Source: an uncultured SAR86 cluster bacterium (lineage in GTDB: Bacteria; Pseudomonadota; Gammaproteobacteria; Magnimaribacterales; Magnimaribacteraceae). From it: a stretch of DNA of 64,000 nt. The notes below the pieces were generated by a model, which saw nothing but the letters and a program-made list of their open reading frames with translations, made no database searches and was not told the origin of the DNA. Positions within the stretch are counted from its first letter, which is position 1. The number at the start of each line of letters is the position of its first letter. Location of the stretch: the NCBI GenBank assembly GCA_902628375.1, contig CACOMS010000002.1, positions 21,403 through 85,402 of the forward strand, in the 5' to 3' direction. Positions 10,607 through 19,161 of this stretch are shown piece by piece. The position numbers and the translations under genes were made by a program.

Positions 10607-11407
10607 ATGTTAAAAAAGTCGAACCTAGATGTAACTAAGACCCGAAAACTTTTTCTTAGATATAAACTAACTGCAGAATTTTTATCACCCACTCAAACAG
10701 GTCTTACTAAGTCATATATGGATGCGATTATTGATTTTAGTAATTTTTTGAAAAAACATAAAATTCATGATTTTGACAAACAACAACAGGGACAAGCACA
10801 CAAGGTAACCATTAATCCAAGTTCTAAATATTATTACAATAACTCTTTAATTTATAAGGAAGTTGCATTCTTTAGACCGATGTCTAAAAAAGGCGATAAA
10901 AGAATTCGCATAGAAAAATTAGACCATCACTGCAAACCCCATGATTTACTTGCATTTGTTCTAATTGGCAATCAGATCGAAATAATAAATTGCTCATCTA
11001 TAAAAAACCTTGCAAATTTTTTATATCAAATAACAGTTTCAAATAATATCGCAATTTATTCATCTCAAAAAAAACCAACCCCTCCAAAAGGAAAGAAAAA
11101 ACCAAAAAAAATAAACTCCTCCTCAACAAGTTACTCAAGAGATCCAGCGGTAGAGGCATTTGTTTTAAATGCAAGTCTTGGAAAGTGTGAGTCTTGTAAT
11201 ATGAATGCACCTTTTATTAGAAGTAGCAATAATTCTTATTATCTAGAAATTCATCATATTAAAAGGTTAGCAGACGGAGGTTCAGACACTGTTTCAAATG
11301 CAGTCGCAGTATGCCCAAACTGCCACAGGGAATTTCACTATGGAGTTAATATGCATAAACTAAATAATCAGATATATAGAAAGGTAAAAAGGTTAATTAA
11401 AGAATAA
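10607..11407 (+). CDS. HNH endonuclease, probable restriction enzyme partner of the adjacent C5-methyltransferase
   Basis: CESC..EIHHIKRLADGGSDTVSNAVAVCPNCHREFH HNH motif; convergent with Dcm-type methyltransferase. Confidence 0.85.
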   Translation: MLKKSNLDVTKTRKLFLRYKLTAEFLSPTQTGLTKSYMDAIIDFSNFLKKHKIHDFDKQQQGQAHKVTINPSSKYYYNNSLIYKEVAFFRPMSKKGDKRIRIEKLDHHCKPHDLLAFVLIGNQIEIINCSSIKNLANFLYQITVSNNIAIYSSQKKPTPPKGKKKPKKINSSSTSYSRDPAVEAFVLNASLGKCESCNMNAPFIRSSNNSYYLEIHHIKRLADGGSDTVSNAVAVCPNCHREFHYGVNMHKLNNQIYRKVKRLIKE

Positions 11408-11408
11408 A

Positions 11409-12686
11409 TTAAGACAAGGTATTTATTATTTTTTTAAAATGCATGCCAACTTCATATGCTAATTTTACAGGTACAGCATTGCCTATTTGAGTATATTTAG
11501 GGACCTCTCTTTCAAAAATGGATTCCCTAGGGTTGCCTGCTCTTCTTATGCCTCCAGTAGTTCTTTTGCCAGCAAATTGATACCAATCAGGAAAAGTTTG
11601 AAGTCTTGCCCACTCTCGAACAGATGGTGATCTTGCCTGAGAGTAATGGACAAAATCATCTGGAAGTGATGTCACCGTGATAGTTGGTCCTTTGTTGCCC
11701 CAATTCTTTGGAAGAATTCTTTGAGCAAACTTTTTTGTTTTCAAGTGCTCTGGTATTTCACCATTATTCTCAATCATATAAGCAAATTTTTCTCTTATCC
11801 TTTTAGAATGATTGCTATATTCGTGTTCAGTTAAAGGGTCGCCTTTTCTAAAAATAGTTCTTTTCTTTGTTCGAATCTCTTCTTGCCAAAAAGTTTTGGG
11901 TTCAGAGGGGTATGAATTAGTTGCACCACCGTACTCAAAGTTTTTATCAACAATATCAGAAAATATATCTTCAATATGAGGATAATCAAACTCAGGCATT
12001 GGAAGAAAACCACCATCCAACGCATCAAGAATATCATTCTTATCTGAATAAATATCTGATCTAACACCAATGATCAAAACACGAGGTCTATTTTGTGGAA
12101 CTCCATAATCTTTAGCATGCACAAGTTTATATTTAACATTGTAATCTGGTACGTTTTTAAATGTTTTTAGAACATCTTTAAAAATTTCTCCTTTAACTCC
12201 ATCTTTTGTCCACCTTGCGGACATCAAACCCTCTACATTTTCAAAAAGAAAAATCTTAGGTTTAATTTGATGAACGAAAAATGCCATATCTTGGTATAAA
12301 TGGTTAGACGGGAGTTGTTTTTTATCCACCGAATAAGATCTTCTAATTCCAATTCCTGAAAATCCTTGGCACGGAGGTCCTCCAGCAACAACATCGACAG
12401 AATCTTTTTTAAAGTCTCTGTTAAATTCTTTCTTAAGATCTTTAAATAAAGTCTTGAAGAATTCTTTGTTTGAAATTACATCTTTAATATCTTGCGAGTA
12501 GAATTTATTCCTAAGATGCGGGAACTCCTCATCCCTATTAGTTAAATAAGTTTCCAAAGCATCTTTATTTAACTCATTCACATAAAGCGGGAAGAACCCC
12601 GCTTTTTCAAGACCCAAAGATAACCCGCCACAACCAGCAAACAAATCAATATATGTGGGGGTTTTCTTCTTAAGTTTCATAAACAA
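11409..12686 (-). CDS. DNA (cytosine-5-)-methyltransferase
   Basis: DLFAGCGGLSLG, GGPPCQGFS, FENVEGL, QNRPRVLIIG, YTQIGNAVPVKLA motifs. Confidence 0.95.
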   Translation of the reverse strand: MFMKLKKKTPTYIDLFAGCGGLSLGLEKAGFFPLYVNELNKDALETYLTNRDEEFPHLRNKFYSQDIKDVISNKEFFKTLFKDLKKEFNRDFKKDSVDVVAGGPPCQGFSGIGIRRSYSVDKKQLPSNHLYQDMAFFVHQIKPKIFLFENVEGLMSARWTKDGVKGEIFKDVLKTFKNVPDYNVKYKLVHAKDYGVPQNRPRVLIIGVRSDIYSDKNDILDALDGGFLPMPEFDYPHIEDIFSDIVDKNFEYGGATNSYPSEPKTFWQEEIRTKKRTIFRKGDPLTEHEYSNHSKRIREKFAYMIENNGEIPEHLKTKKFAQRILPKNWGNKGPTITVTSLPDDFVHYSQARSPSVREWARLQTFPDWYQFAGKRTTGGIRRAGNPRESIFEREVPKYTQIGNAVPVKLAYEVGMHFKKIINTLS

Positions 12687-12834
12687 GTTCTATTTATAAC
12701 TTAATTTGACGAAATTTTCCAGGTATTGTTTAATGAAATTTGCATCAAGAGCAGGATTAAATTCCTCTCCAACCTGCCAACTCCGGCAAGGTGGAAAGAA
12801 TGATGTGGTTAACCAACAAACATAGGAGTACAAA

Positions 12835-13029
12835 ATGAATTACAAAAAGATAAAAATTAATGAATCATCATATGTAAAACTTTTTGATGATGACAGATTT
12901 GAAGTTCACTGTTCTGCTCAAGGACCACTTGGAGCAAATGTTTATCATTTTAAAGGAGGTCTCCTTGAGTGGAAGCAAAGGAGGAGTTATGCTGGTGTAT
13001 CTAAGAAATATAAAGCAACTTATGAGTAA
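12835..13029 (+). CDS. Small hypothetical protein (64 aa)
   Basis: ORF with upstream SD (ataggag), inside the F1..F2 unit. Confidence 0.55.
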   Translation: MNYKKIKINESSYVKLFDDDRFEVHCSAQGPLGANVYHFKGGLLEWKQRRSYAGVSKKYKATYE

Positions 13030-13034
13030 TTCAT

Positions 13035-13099
13035 GCGACTAAATCTCAACCCTTTTAAATACCGCAGAAATAGTGAAGAATTATGGGTGGGGTAAGAAC
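13035..13099 (+). repeat. F2 right-end element, copy B
   Basis: accgcagaaatagtgaagaattatgggtggggtaagaac, near-identical to copy A. Confidence 0.9.
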
Positions 13100-13119
13100 A
13101 CTCTGCTACAGTAGAGTAG
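13100..13119 (+). repeat. Core palindrome c5 (actctgctacagtagagtag)
   Basis: ACTCT..AGAGT arms, compensatory relative to ACTCC..GGAGT in c3. Confidence 0.75.
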
Positions 13120-13148
13120 TTTACAAAAGTAAATAAGCAGGAGTTGGA

Positions 13149-13538
13149 ATGGTTATAAACAACCAAGTTTTCATTAGAAGGTTTGTTATCTTTACATTTT
13201 GTGTGACTGCAATTCATTTCATCTTAGAAAGTCTATACACAATACAATTTGGACAGTCATTTTTAGGACTCCTGCCTGACTTAATTGCTGACGCACTTTT
13301 AGTAACAGGTGGCGTACTAGTTTTAAAAAACTCAAAAGCGATAGGCATTTTGTGCGGGGCATGGGGGTTTACTTTTTGTTTACATTATCGATCTTGGGCA
13401 TGGAGATTTGAGTCAGTGCAAGACGGTTCTGCAACAACAGTTGATGAAATAACAATGATTGTTTTGGCATCCACTATGTTTATCTCAATACTCTGCTTTA
13501 TTCTGACTCTATTAATGTGTTTGCCAAAAAGAAATTAA
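13149..13538 (+). CDS. Hypothetical membrane protein
   Basis: 129 aa, several hydrophobic segments. Confidence 0.65.
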   Translation: MVINNQVFIRRFVIFTFCVTAIHFILESLYTIQFGQSFLGLLPDLIADALLVTGGVLVLKNSKAIGILCGAWGFTFCLHYRSWAWRFESVQDGSATTVDEITMIVLASTMFISILCFILTLLMCLPKRN

Positions 13539-13613
13539 TATTATTTACTGTTGTAAAACACTTAATAACAGTAGAGTAGTTTTAAATCGTTATCCAGTAA
13601 GCAGTTTTTATTA

Positions 13614-14987
13614 ATGAAGATTTTTATAAGAGTTCTATTTGCATATATTTTATTGCAACCCGTTTATGCTTTTTCTGAAAGCGAAGGGTTAAAAATACTG
13701 GTTGTTGGGGCAGGAATATCAGGACTGGGCGTGGCAAGAGATTTACATGACTCTGGTTATAAAGTAACTGTTCTTGAGGCTAGAAATAAAATTGGCGGAA
13801 GAATAGACACAGATAGATCATTGGGGTTTCCGATAGAAAGAGGTGCTAATTGGATTCACAGTAATGAGTTAGAAAATAATCGCCTCATGTCCATAAAAGA
13901 AGAGCTGGGGCTAAAAACATATATAAGCCCCTTAACTGCTTATGATGGCGTTAAATTGTTTGACAAAAGTGGAAATGTTATAAATCTAAAGAAAGAAGAT
14001 TTAGAAAAAATTGAATTTAGGATAGGGTTGGCTGCCTACATTGCTTCATACATTAAACCTTCGTCAAATCTGGAAGATGTAATAGATTTCTTAAAACGCA
14101 TAGGCTTACTGTCTTTTGCTCCTAATGCACTTCTACAAGCCATTCACCAAACTTTAGAACTAAGCGCCGCTGAAGATTCGAGGAATATGCCAATCGGTGT
14201 CTTAATAGAGGAAGCAGAATATGCTGAGAGCGCTGGAAGTGATGAAGAGGTGCTTGGGGGCTTTGATCAAATTACAAATCATTTATCTCAGAATTTAGAT
14301 ATTAAATTGAACACCCCAGTAACAAAAATTGATTATTCATCTAAAAAGATAAAAGTATTTACCGATGAGCAGGCTTACGTTGCTGATTCAGTGGTTGTGA
14401 CTGTTCCTCTTGGTGTTTTACAACAGAACCTTATCGAATTTGTTCCGGAGTTGCCTGAAAAAAAGAAAGATGCAATTAGCAATATAAATCTAGGAAATGT
14501 AAACAAGGTTATTTTAAGATTCCCATACAAGTTCTGGGGAGACGACAAAATGTTTTTCATTGAGCGAGAGAACAGAAGTGCCTTTTCAACCTGGTTCAAT
14601 AACGAGGTAATAGTAAATGAACCAGTTATCTATTCCATTATTTCAGGAGACTACTCAAGAGAACTCGAGAAGAAGTCAGATGAATATGTAATTGAAGAGG
14701 CAATGAAGCCTTTAAGGGTAGTTTATGGAAAAGATATTCCAAATCCAGATTCATTCTTAATCACAAGATGGGGGCTAGAGCCATACATACTGGGATCTTA
14801 CTCAACAGCTGGATACAATCAAGATGACTTAACACTGAGAACTGAATTAGCTAACCCAATTGAAAATAAAATATTTTTTGCTGGCGAGGCAACAAGCGTT
14901 AATGAATACGGCTTCACGCATTCCGCTCTAGATACAGGCTTAAGAGAAGCCAAAAAAATTAAAGAATTATATCCTTTAGATCTATAA
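13614..14987 (+). CDS. Flavin-containing amine oxidase family protein with N-terminal signal peptide
   Basis: VVGAGISGLGVARDL..VLEARNKIGGRIDTD; C-terminal FFAGEATS; hydrophobic leader. Confidence 0.9.
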   Translation: MKIFIRVLFAYILLQPVYAFSESEGLKILVVGAGISGLGVARDLHDSGYKVTVLEARNKIGGRIDTDRSLGFPIERGANWIHSNELENNRLMSIKEELGLKTYISPLTAYDGVKLFDKSGNVINLKKEDLEKIEFRIGLAAYIASYIKPSSNLEDVIDFLKRIGLLSFAPNALLQAIHQTLELSAAEDSRNMPIGVLIEEAEYAESAGSDEEVLGGFDQITNHLSQNLDIKLNTPVTKIDYSSKKIKVFTDEQAYVADSVVVTVPLGVLQQNLIEFVPELPEKKKDAISNINLGNVNKVILRFPYKFWGDDKMFFIERENRSAFSTWFNNEVIVNEPVIYSIISGDYSRELEKKSDEYVIEEAMKPLRVVYGKDIPNPDSFLITRWGLEPYILGSYSTAGYNQDDLTLRTELANPIENKIFFAGEATSVNEYGFTHSALDTGLREAKKIKELYPLDL

Positions 14988-15012
14988 TCTCACCCAATAA
15001 CGCTTTTAAAAC

Positions 15013-15031
15013 AGTCCGTTACAGTGGAGTA
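15013..15031 (+). repeat. Core palindrome c7 (agtccgttacagtggagta)
   Basis: Same core directly before F1 copy 4. Confidence 0.7.
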
Positions 15032-15225
15032 GTCTTAACCCACCCTTTGTTTTTACCCCACATTCTACGGGGGTTTTCAGTACCTCTAAAATTTAACCCC
15101 GGTAAAAATTACCCTAAAAATTCCACCTATTTTTTCGTGTTAGCGGAAGTCATGAGGGACTGATATGACTTTTTGCGGTCCCTTATGCGTGTTTATAAGA
15201 CATTTATAAAAACTTATGGCAAAAT
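15032..15225 (+). repeat. F1 left-end element, copy 4
   Basis: gtcttaacccaccctttg...ttaaccccggtaaaaattacc...ttgcggtcccttatg shared with copies 1-3; right edge more diverged. Confidence 0.93.
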
Positions 15226-15252
15226 CATAACTTAAATACAAGGAGAAACTTA

Positions 15253-15606
15253 ATGAGCGAAAAAATTTATTACGCTGCTATGTTCAGGAGCAGACCTTTT
15301 ACATTTATTATTGGGTGTATGTTTATATTCCCCCCACTATACTGGTTTCTTTTGGCAAGATCTGAAAAGATAACTTTCAGTGATGGTAGGATTATTTATT
15401 CAAGAGGACTATTAAGTAAAAATGATACCGAGTGTGATCTTAATAGGGTTTCTTCAGTTCAAGTAAGACAGTCAGTGGGTCAAAGGATATTTGGTGCTGG
15501 GGACGTAGTAGTAAATACCGCAGGAGATGTTCCAGAAATAGAAGCATTAGGTTTTGCTAATCCAAATGAAATAAAGAAGGCAATAGACGAAGCAAGAAGA
15601 TCATAA
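15253..15606 (+). CDS. PH domain-containing (bPH_2-like) small membrane protein
   Basis: ITFSDGRIIYSRGLLSKNDTECDLNRVSSVQVRQSVGQRIFGAGDVVVNTAG pattern; two-helix N-terminus. Confidence 0.75.
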   Translation: MSEKIYYAAMFRSRPFTFIIGCMFIFPPLYWFLLARSEKITFSDGRIIYSRGLLSKNDTECDLNRVSSVQVRQSVGQRIFGAGDVVVNTAGDVPEIEALGFANPNEIKKAIDEARRS

Positions 15607-15607
15607 T

Positions 15608-15922
15608 TTGAAAAAGTCTTTAAAAAATACTGTCTTTTCAGACTCCGATCAAATAAGCACCCTCAAAGGGTGCTTATTTATTTTAATAACTCAATTTCTT
15701 TTATTAATTCTTACAATTACATTTGCGTATTTAATATATATTAGTTCCGGATTTATAAAGTCTTTCTCTATCGCAGCGCTCATAACTAATATTTGTTATC
15801 ACGGGGTTGCCTTATTTAATGATCTTGATGATTTTGGAGAGTATAGAGCAATGAGAGGCGTTCTAATTTGGTATGCGACTGCAGTAATAGTAATTACAAC
15901 TTTTATAGAGATAGTCTTTTGA
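15608..15922 (+). CDS. Hypothetical membrane protein (start uncertain, TTG)
   Basis: 104-aa hydrophobic ORF; a strong terminator-like hairpin lies within its first 25 codons. Confidence 0.45.
   Translation: MKKSLKNTVFSDSDQISTLKGCLFILITQFLLLILTITFAYLIYISSGFIKSFSIAALITNICYHGVALFNDLDDFGEYRAMRGVLIWYATAVIVITTFIEIVF
15651..15686 (+). terminator. Rho-independent terminator-like hairpin
   Basis: Perfect 13-bp stem AAATAAGCACCCT-CAA-AGGGTGCTTATTT followed by attttaa. Confidence 0.8.
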
Positions 15923-15962
15923 ATGAATCATTTATTTTTTAAGAGAAATATAGGGATTTTAT

Positions 15963-16027
15963 ACGACCAAACCTCAACCCTTTCAAGCACCGCAGAAATA
16001 GTGAAGAATATAGGTTGGGTTAAGAAC
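15963..16027 (+). repeat. F2 right-end element, copy C
   Basis: caccgcagaaatagtgaagaatataggttgggttaagaac. Confidence 0.88.
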
Positions 16028-16047
16028 ACTCAATGACTATAGAATGA
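16028..16047 (+). repeat. Degenerate core c8 (actcaatgactatagaatga)
   Basis: Follows F2 copy C at the same offset as c2 and c5; overlaps start codon of next gene. Confidence 0.5.
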
Positions 16048-16511
16048 AAAATATAATCATAGCAACCCTCTTTTTATTAATGACACCCTTCATGAAGGCT
16101 GATAACCAACGTACCAAGGTTGATGCTTTGTTAGACGGGCTTCATCAGGACGCGCATGAAGCTAATTTTGAAACCTACTTTGCTCGTTACAGTTCAGATG
16201 CAGTTTTTTTAGGTACAGACAAAACAGAGCGCTGGACCATAAAAGAATTTAAAGACTACGCAAAACCGGCATTTGCAGATGGACATGGATGGACCTACTC
16301 AGTTGTGGAGCGTAACTGGGAAGGAGAAGGCAGTACAAGGTGGTTCGATGAAATTCTATTCAATGAAAAATTAGGGCACTGCAGAGGGACAGGTGTAGTC
16401 GAGAAGAAAAACGGCGAATGGAAAATAGCTCATTATGCTTTAACAATGCTCGTACCCAATGCTATCGCGAGAGAGGTTGGTGCGCAGACGAAAGAAGCCG
16501 ATAAGCTTTAA
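16044..16511 (+). CDS. Secreted SnoaL/NTF2-like domain protein
   Basis: Signal peptide; YSSDAVFLGTDKTERWTIKEFKDYAKPAFADGHGWTY..NGEWKIAHYALTMLVPN pattern. Confidence 0.75.
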   Translation: MKNIIIATLFLLMTPFMKADNQRTKVDALLDGLHQDAHEANFETYFARYSSDAVFLGTDKTERWTIKEFKDYAKPAFADGHGWTYSVVERNWEGEGSTRWFDEILFNEKLGHCRGTGVVEKKNGEWKIAHYALTMLVPNAIAREVGAQTKEADKL

Positions 16512-16524
16512 AAAAAGGAATACG

Positions 16525-16671
16525 ATGGATAAAAAGTTATTAATTTCACAATCAATCATGTGGGCATCCGCGATTCTTGTTGTTGCAATAGTTGACGAAA
16601 AACAATTTGCATCTTTATTGCTTATTATTTTGGCAGCAGTTTCTTTAATGAACCTTAGAAAATCAGAATGA
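16525..16671 (+). CDS. Small hydrophobic protein (48 aa)
   Basis: ATG 16525 preceded by aaggaa; two hydrophobic segments; the tracked start at 16459 overlaps the previous gene. Confidence 0.5.
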   Translation: MDKKLLISQSIMWASAILVVAIVDEKQFASLLLIILAAVSLMNLRKSE

Positions 16672-16690
16672 GTTAAGGTAGATTATTTAG

Positions 16691-17794
16691 ATGAATAGTT
16701 TTTTAGCAAAGACACTCCTAATTTTTTCTTTCTCTATTTTAAGCCCTTTGTTTATATCAGAAGAGATAAGAGAAGGAGTTTTGAGAACCCCAGAAGATAG
16801 ATTTGAAAATCTAAAAGATTATCCCTTTCAGCCAAACTACATAAATATTGATGGACTAAGAATTCATTATTTGGATGAGGGCCCCAAAGATGCAGATCCT
16901 ATAATTTTATTTCATGGAGAACCCACTTGGAGCTATCTATTCAGAAAAATGATTCCCGTATTAACAACAGCAGGGCATAGAGTAATAGTTCCCGACATGG
17001 TTGGTTTTGGAAAGTCAGATAAATTTAAATCGAAGCATGACTATAGTTATAAACATCACATAGATGTGATGAAAGAGCTGGTTGTAAAACTAGATTTAAA
17101 AAATGCCACTCACTTTGGTCAAGACTGGGGTGGTTTGGTTGGCTTAAGAGTAGTAGCAGAATTGCCCGATAGATTTGCAAGAGTTGTTGTTTCGAATACC
17201 GGAATGGTTGCCAGAGACGGATTCTCTGCAGTACTTCTTGAGTACATGACTAAGTTAACTGTTTGGTGGAATGGCTCTGTAACGTTTGATGAATTACGAA
17301 GTGAAGCACGTCAGGCTCTAATGTCAGAAAACCCCACCCCTCAACAAGGTGCTGCTATGTTTACAAAATGGATGGCCCATTCATATTATGCGGAAGACAT
17401 GGACATAGCTGGAATTATAGAATTTCTAGGTCGAGTGCCATTAGATGAAGAAGAAAGAAGGGCCTATGAAGCGCCTTATCCAACAGGAGAATATAAAGCA
17501 GGAGCTCATGTATGGCCTTACTTAATACCCACCCAACTGCAAGAGAATGAAAAATATTGGAAAAATGTATATGAGAAATGGGATAAGCCATTCCTCGTAG
17601 CTTTTGGAGGCGAAGAGAGAATAACCATTAGAATGAAAGATGATTTTATAAATCGAATTCCCAACCCAACCGTTATTACCCTAGGTGGCGCAGGGCACTT
17701 TGTTCAGGAAGATGTTGGGCCTGAATTAGCTCAAATTATGAATGACTTTATAGCAGGAAAAGAGGTTTCAGATTTAGTCATATCCCAGGATTAA
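16691..17794 (+). CDS. Haloalkane dehalogenase-like alpha/beta hydrolase with N-terminal signal peptide
   Basis: HGEPTWSYLFRKM, FGQDWGGLVGLR, GAGHFVQEDVGPELA. Confidence 0.85.
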   Translation: MNSFLAKTLLIFSFSILSPLFISEEIREGVLRTPEDRFENLKDYPFQPNYINIDGLRIHYLDEGPKDADPIILFHGEPTWSYLFRKMIPVLTTAGHRVIVPDMVGFGKSDKFKSKHDYSYKHHIDVMKELVVKLDLKNATHFGQDWGGLVGLRVVAELPDRFARVVVSNTGMVARDGFSAVLLEYMTKLTVWWNGSVTFDELRSEARQALMSENPTPQQGAAMFTKWMAHSYYAEDMDIAGIIEFLGRVPLDEEERRAYEAPYPTGEYKAGAHVWPYLIPTQLQENEKYWKNVYEKWDKPFLVAFGGEERITIRMKDDFINRIPNPTVITLGGAGHFVQEDVGPELAQIMNDFIAGKEVSDLVISQD

Positions 17795-17828
17795 TGCCTA
17801 AGGATGACTTCAAGTTAAGGAAAAAATT

Positions 17829-18197
17829 ATGAACAAATCCCTAAAAGGAGGTTGTTTTTGTGGCTCAGTTAGATACAGCTTCGAGGATGATGACTACCCT
17901 TCTTCAAATTGCCATTGTTCAATGTGCAGGAGCATTTCAGGTGCAGCTTTTGTTTCATGGATGGCAGTTCCAAAAGATCGCTTCAAATACACTAAAGGAA
18001 AACCAAAAAAATTAGAGTCTTCTTCTCATGGGTCTAGATATTTTTGTAAAGAATGTGGAACACCTATTGTTTGTCTTCTCGAGGAATACCCAAAAAGCAT
18101 TTACATCACTATTTGTAGCCTTGATAGGCCTGAAGAATACGAACCAAAAGGGGATATTTATAAGGAAGACAAACTTCCTTGGGAATTTAATTTTTAG
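17829..18197 (+). CDS. GFA (glutathione-dependent formaldehyde-activating)-family protein
   Basis: GGCFCGSVRY, CHCSMCR, FCKECGTP zinc motifs. Confidence 0.9.
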   Translation: MNKSLKGGCFCGSVRYSFEDDDYPSSNCHCSMCRSISGAAFVSWMAVPKDRFKYTKGKPKKLESSSHGSRYFCKECGTPIVCLLEEYPKSIYITICSLDRPEEYEPKGDIYKEDKLPWEFNF

Positions 18198-18405
18198 GTA
18201 ATTCGAATATATCTTCTATTTTGCAATTTAGAGTTTTTGCAATTTTTAATGCCAGAACAGTTGAAGGGACATAAATGCCATTCTCTATGGCGTTAATACT
18301 TTTTCTAGATACATCAGAGCTTTCAGAAAGTTCTAACTGAGTAAGCCCTGCAGACCTTCTTAATTCTTCTAGGTTATTTAGTAGTTTTTTATGGTTTTTA
18401 CCCAA
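18187..18405 (-). CDS. XRE-family helix-turn-helix regulator
   Basis: LRRSAGLTQLELSESSDVSRKSINAIENG. Confidence 0.9.
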   Translation of the reverse strand: MGKNHKKLLNNLEELRRSAGLTQLELSESSDVSRKSINAIENGIYVPSTVLALKIAKTLNCKIEDIFELPKN

Positions 18406-18407
18406 AG

Positions 18408-18656
18408 CTAGTCCTTTGACCTATCCTCAAAATCCCTAACAGCACTAGAAATTTTTTCAGCCTCGTGTTTATCAAATTCTTTGCCCAAGAATTTATCTAA
18501 AACAGAACTAAAAAGAAAACCTAAAACAAAAGCAACAGCAAAACTTATTTCCCAAGACACTCCCCAGTAATAAAGTACTGAAAAGTTTATAAAACCTACT
18601 CCAACTCCAAGTGCATTAGAAGTTTCAGATCTATTTACTAGTATAAATTTCTTCAA
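18408..18656 (-). CDS. Hypothetical membrane protein
   Basis: 82 aa with hydrophobic segments, co-directional with the XRE gene. Confidence 0.55.
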   Translation of the reverse strand: MKKFILVNRSETSNALGVGVGFINFSVLYYWGVSWEISFAVAFVLGFLFSSVLDKFLGKEFDKHEAEKISSAVRDFEDRSKD

Positions 18657-18757
18657 TTTCTTATCCTTTAGCCGTTAAGAAATCTCCAATACATAAACAT
18701 CAAGAAGAAGATGACAAACCAAAGCATAAAGTTATTTTTTTTAGTCATTACTAGTTC

Positions 18758-19153
18758 CTATTTCTTCTCGTACTCTTCTACTGCTTTATTTATTTCCTCA
18801 GATGTATTTGGATAAAGATATCCAGCTATCAAGCTTCCCACTCCTATGGCTGCAACCAAAAGGCCAACCCCTTCAAACAGACGCCCCATAACAACAAAGC
18901 CAAGAAGGTAAAGACCAATGCCCACAAAAATAGTTATTATTCCACCTCTGCGATAATCTATAGGTTCCTTTTTCCTTTCATCTAAAATAGTCATTAACTC
19001 CTCTAATTTAGCAGGGTCGTCTATGCTCTTTGCTATTTCAGTAATCGTTTCATTTTTATTTTTCACTTCATGATACTGCCAGTAAAAGACTGCTAGCGGC
19101 ACAATGACCCCAACAGAGATTCCAGCAAGCGGTATTAATGTTGAACCTTCCAT
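18758..19153 (-). CDS. DUF6249-like small membrane protein
   Basis: N-terminal TM, EITxIAKSIDDP-type middle, two C-terminal TMs. Confidence 0.55.
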   Translation of the reverse strand: MEGSTLIPLAGISVGVIVPLAVFYWQYHEVKNKNETITEIAKSIDDPAKLEELMTILDERKKEPIDYRRGGIITIFVGIGLYLLGFVVMGRLFEGVGLLVAAIGVGSLIAGYLYPNTSEEINKAVEEYEKK

Positions 19154-19161
19154 AATTTCTC

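Noticed and set aside
7698-10638. Conserved short upstream ORF (MAEYF..) at the end of F1
   Set aside because: atggcagaatatttt is conserved, but SD-like spacing is good only in copies 1 and 3, copy 2 has GTG, and copy 4 reads MAKS*. This probably reflects conserved DNA, not a coding leader.
7479-16047. Classical integron cassette array (attC sites, intI)
   Set aside because: F2 and core are hairpin-forming, but the attC R''/R' consensus (RYYYAAC/GTTRRRY) is not conserved across copies, F1 is too long for attC, and no IntI-like ORF is in the window. The inverted F1/F2 tips fit TIR-type ends better.
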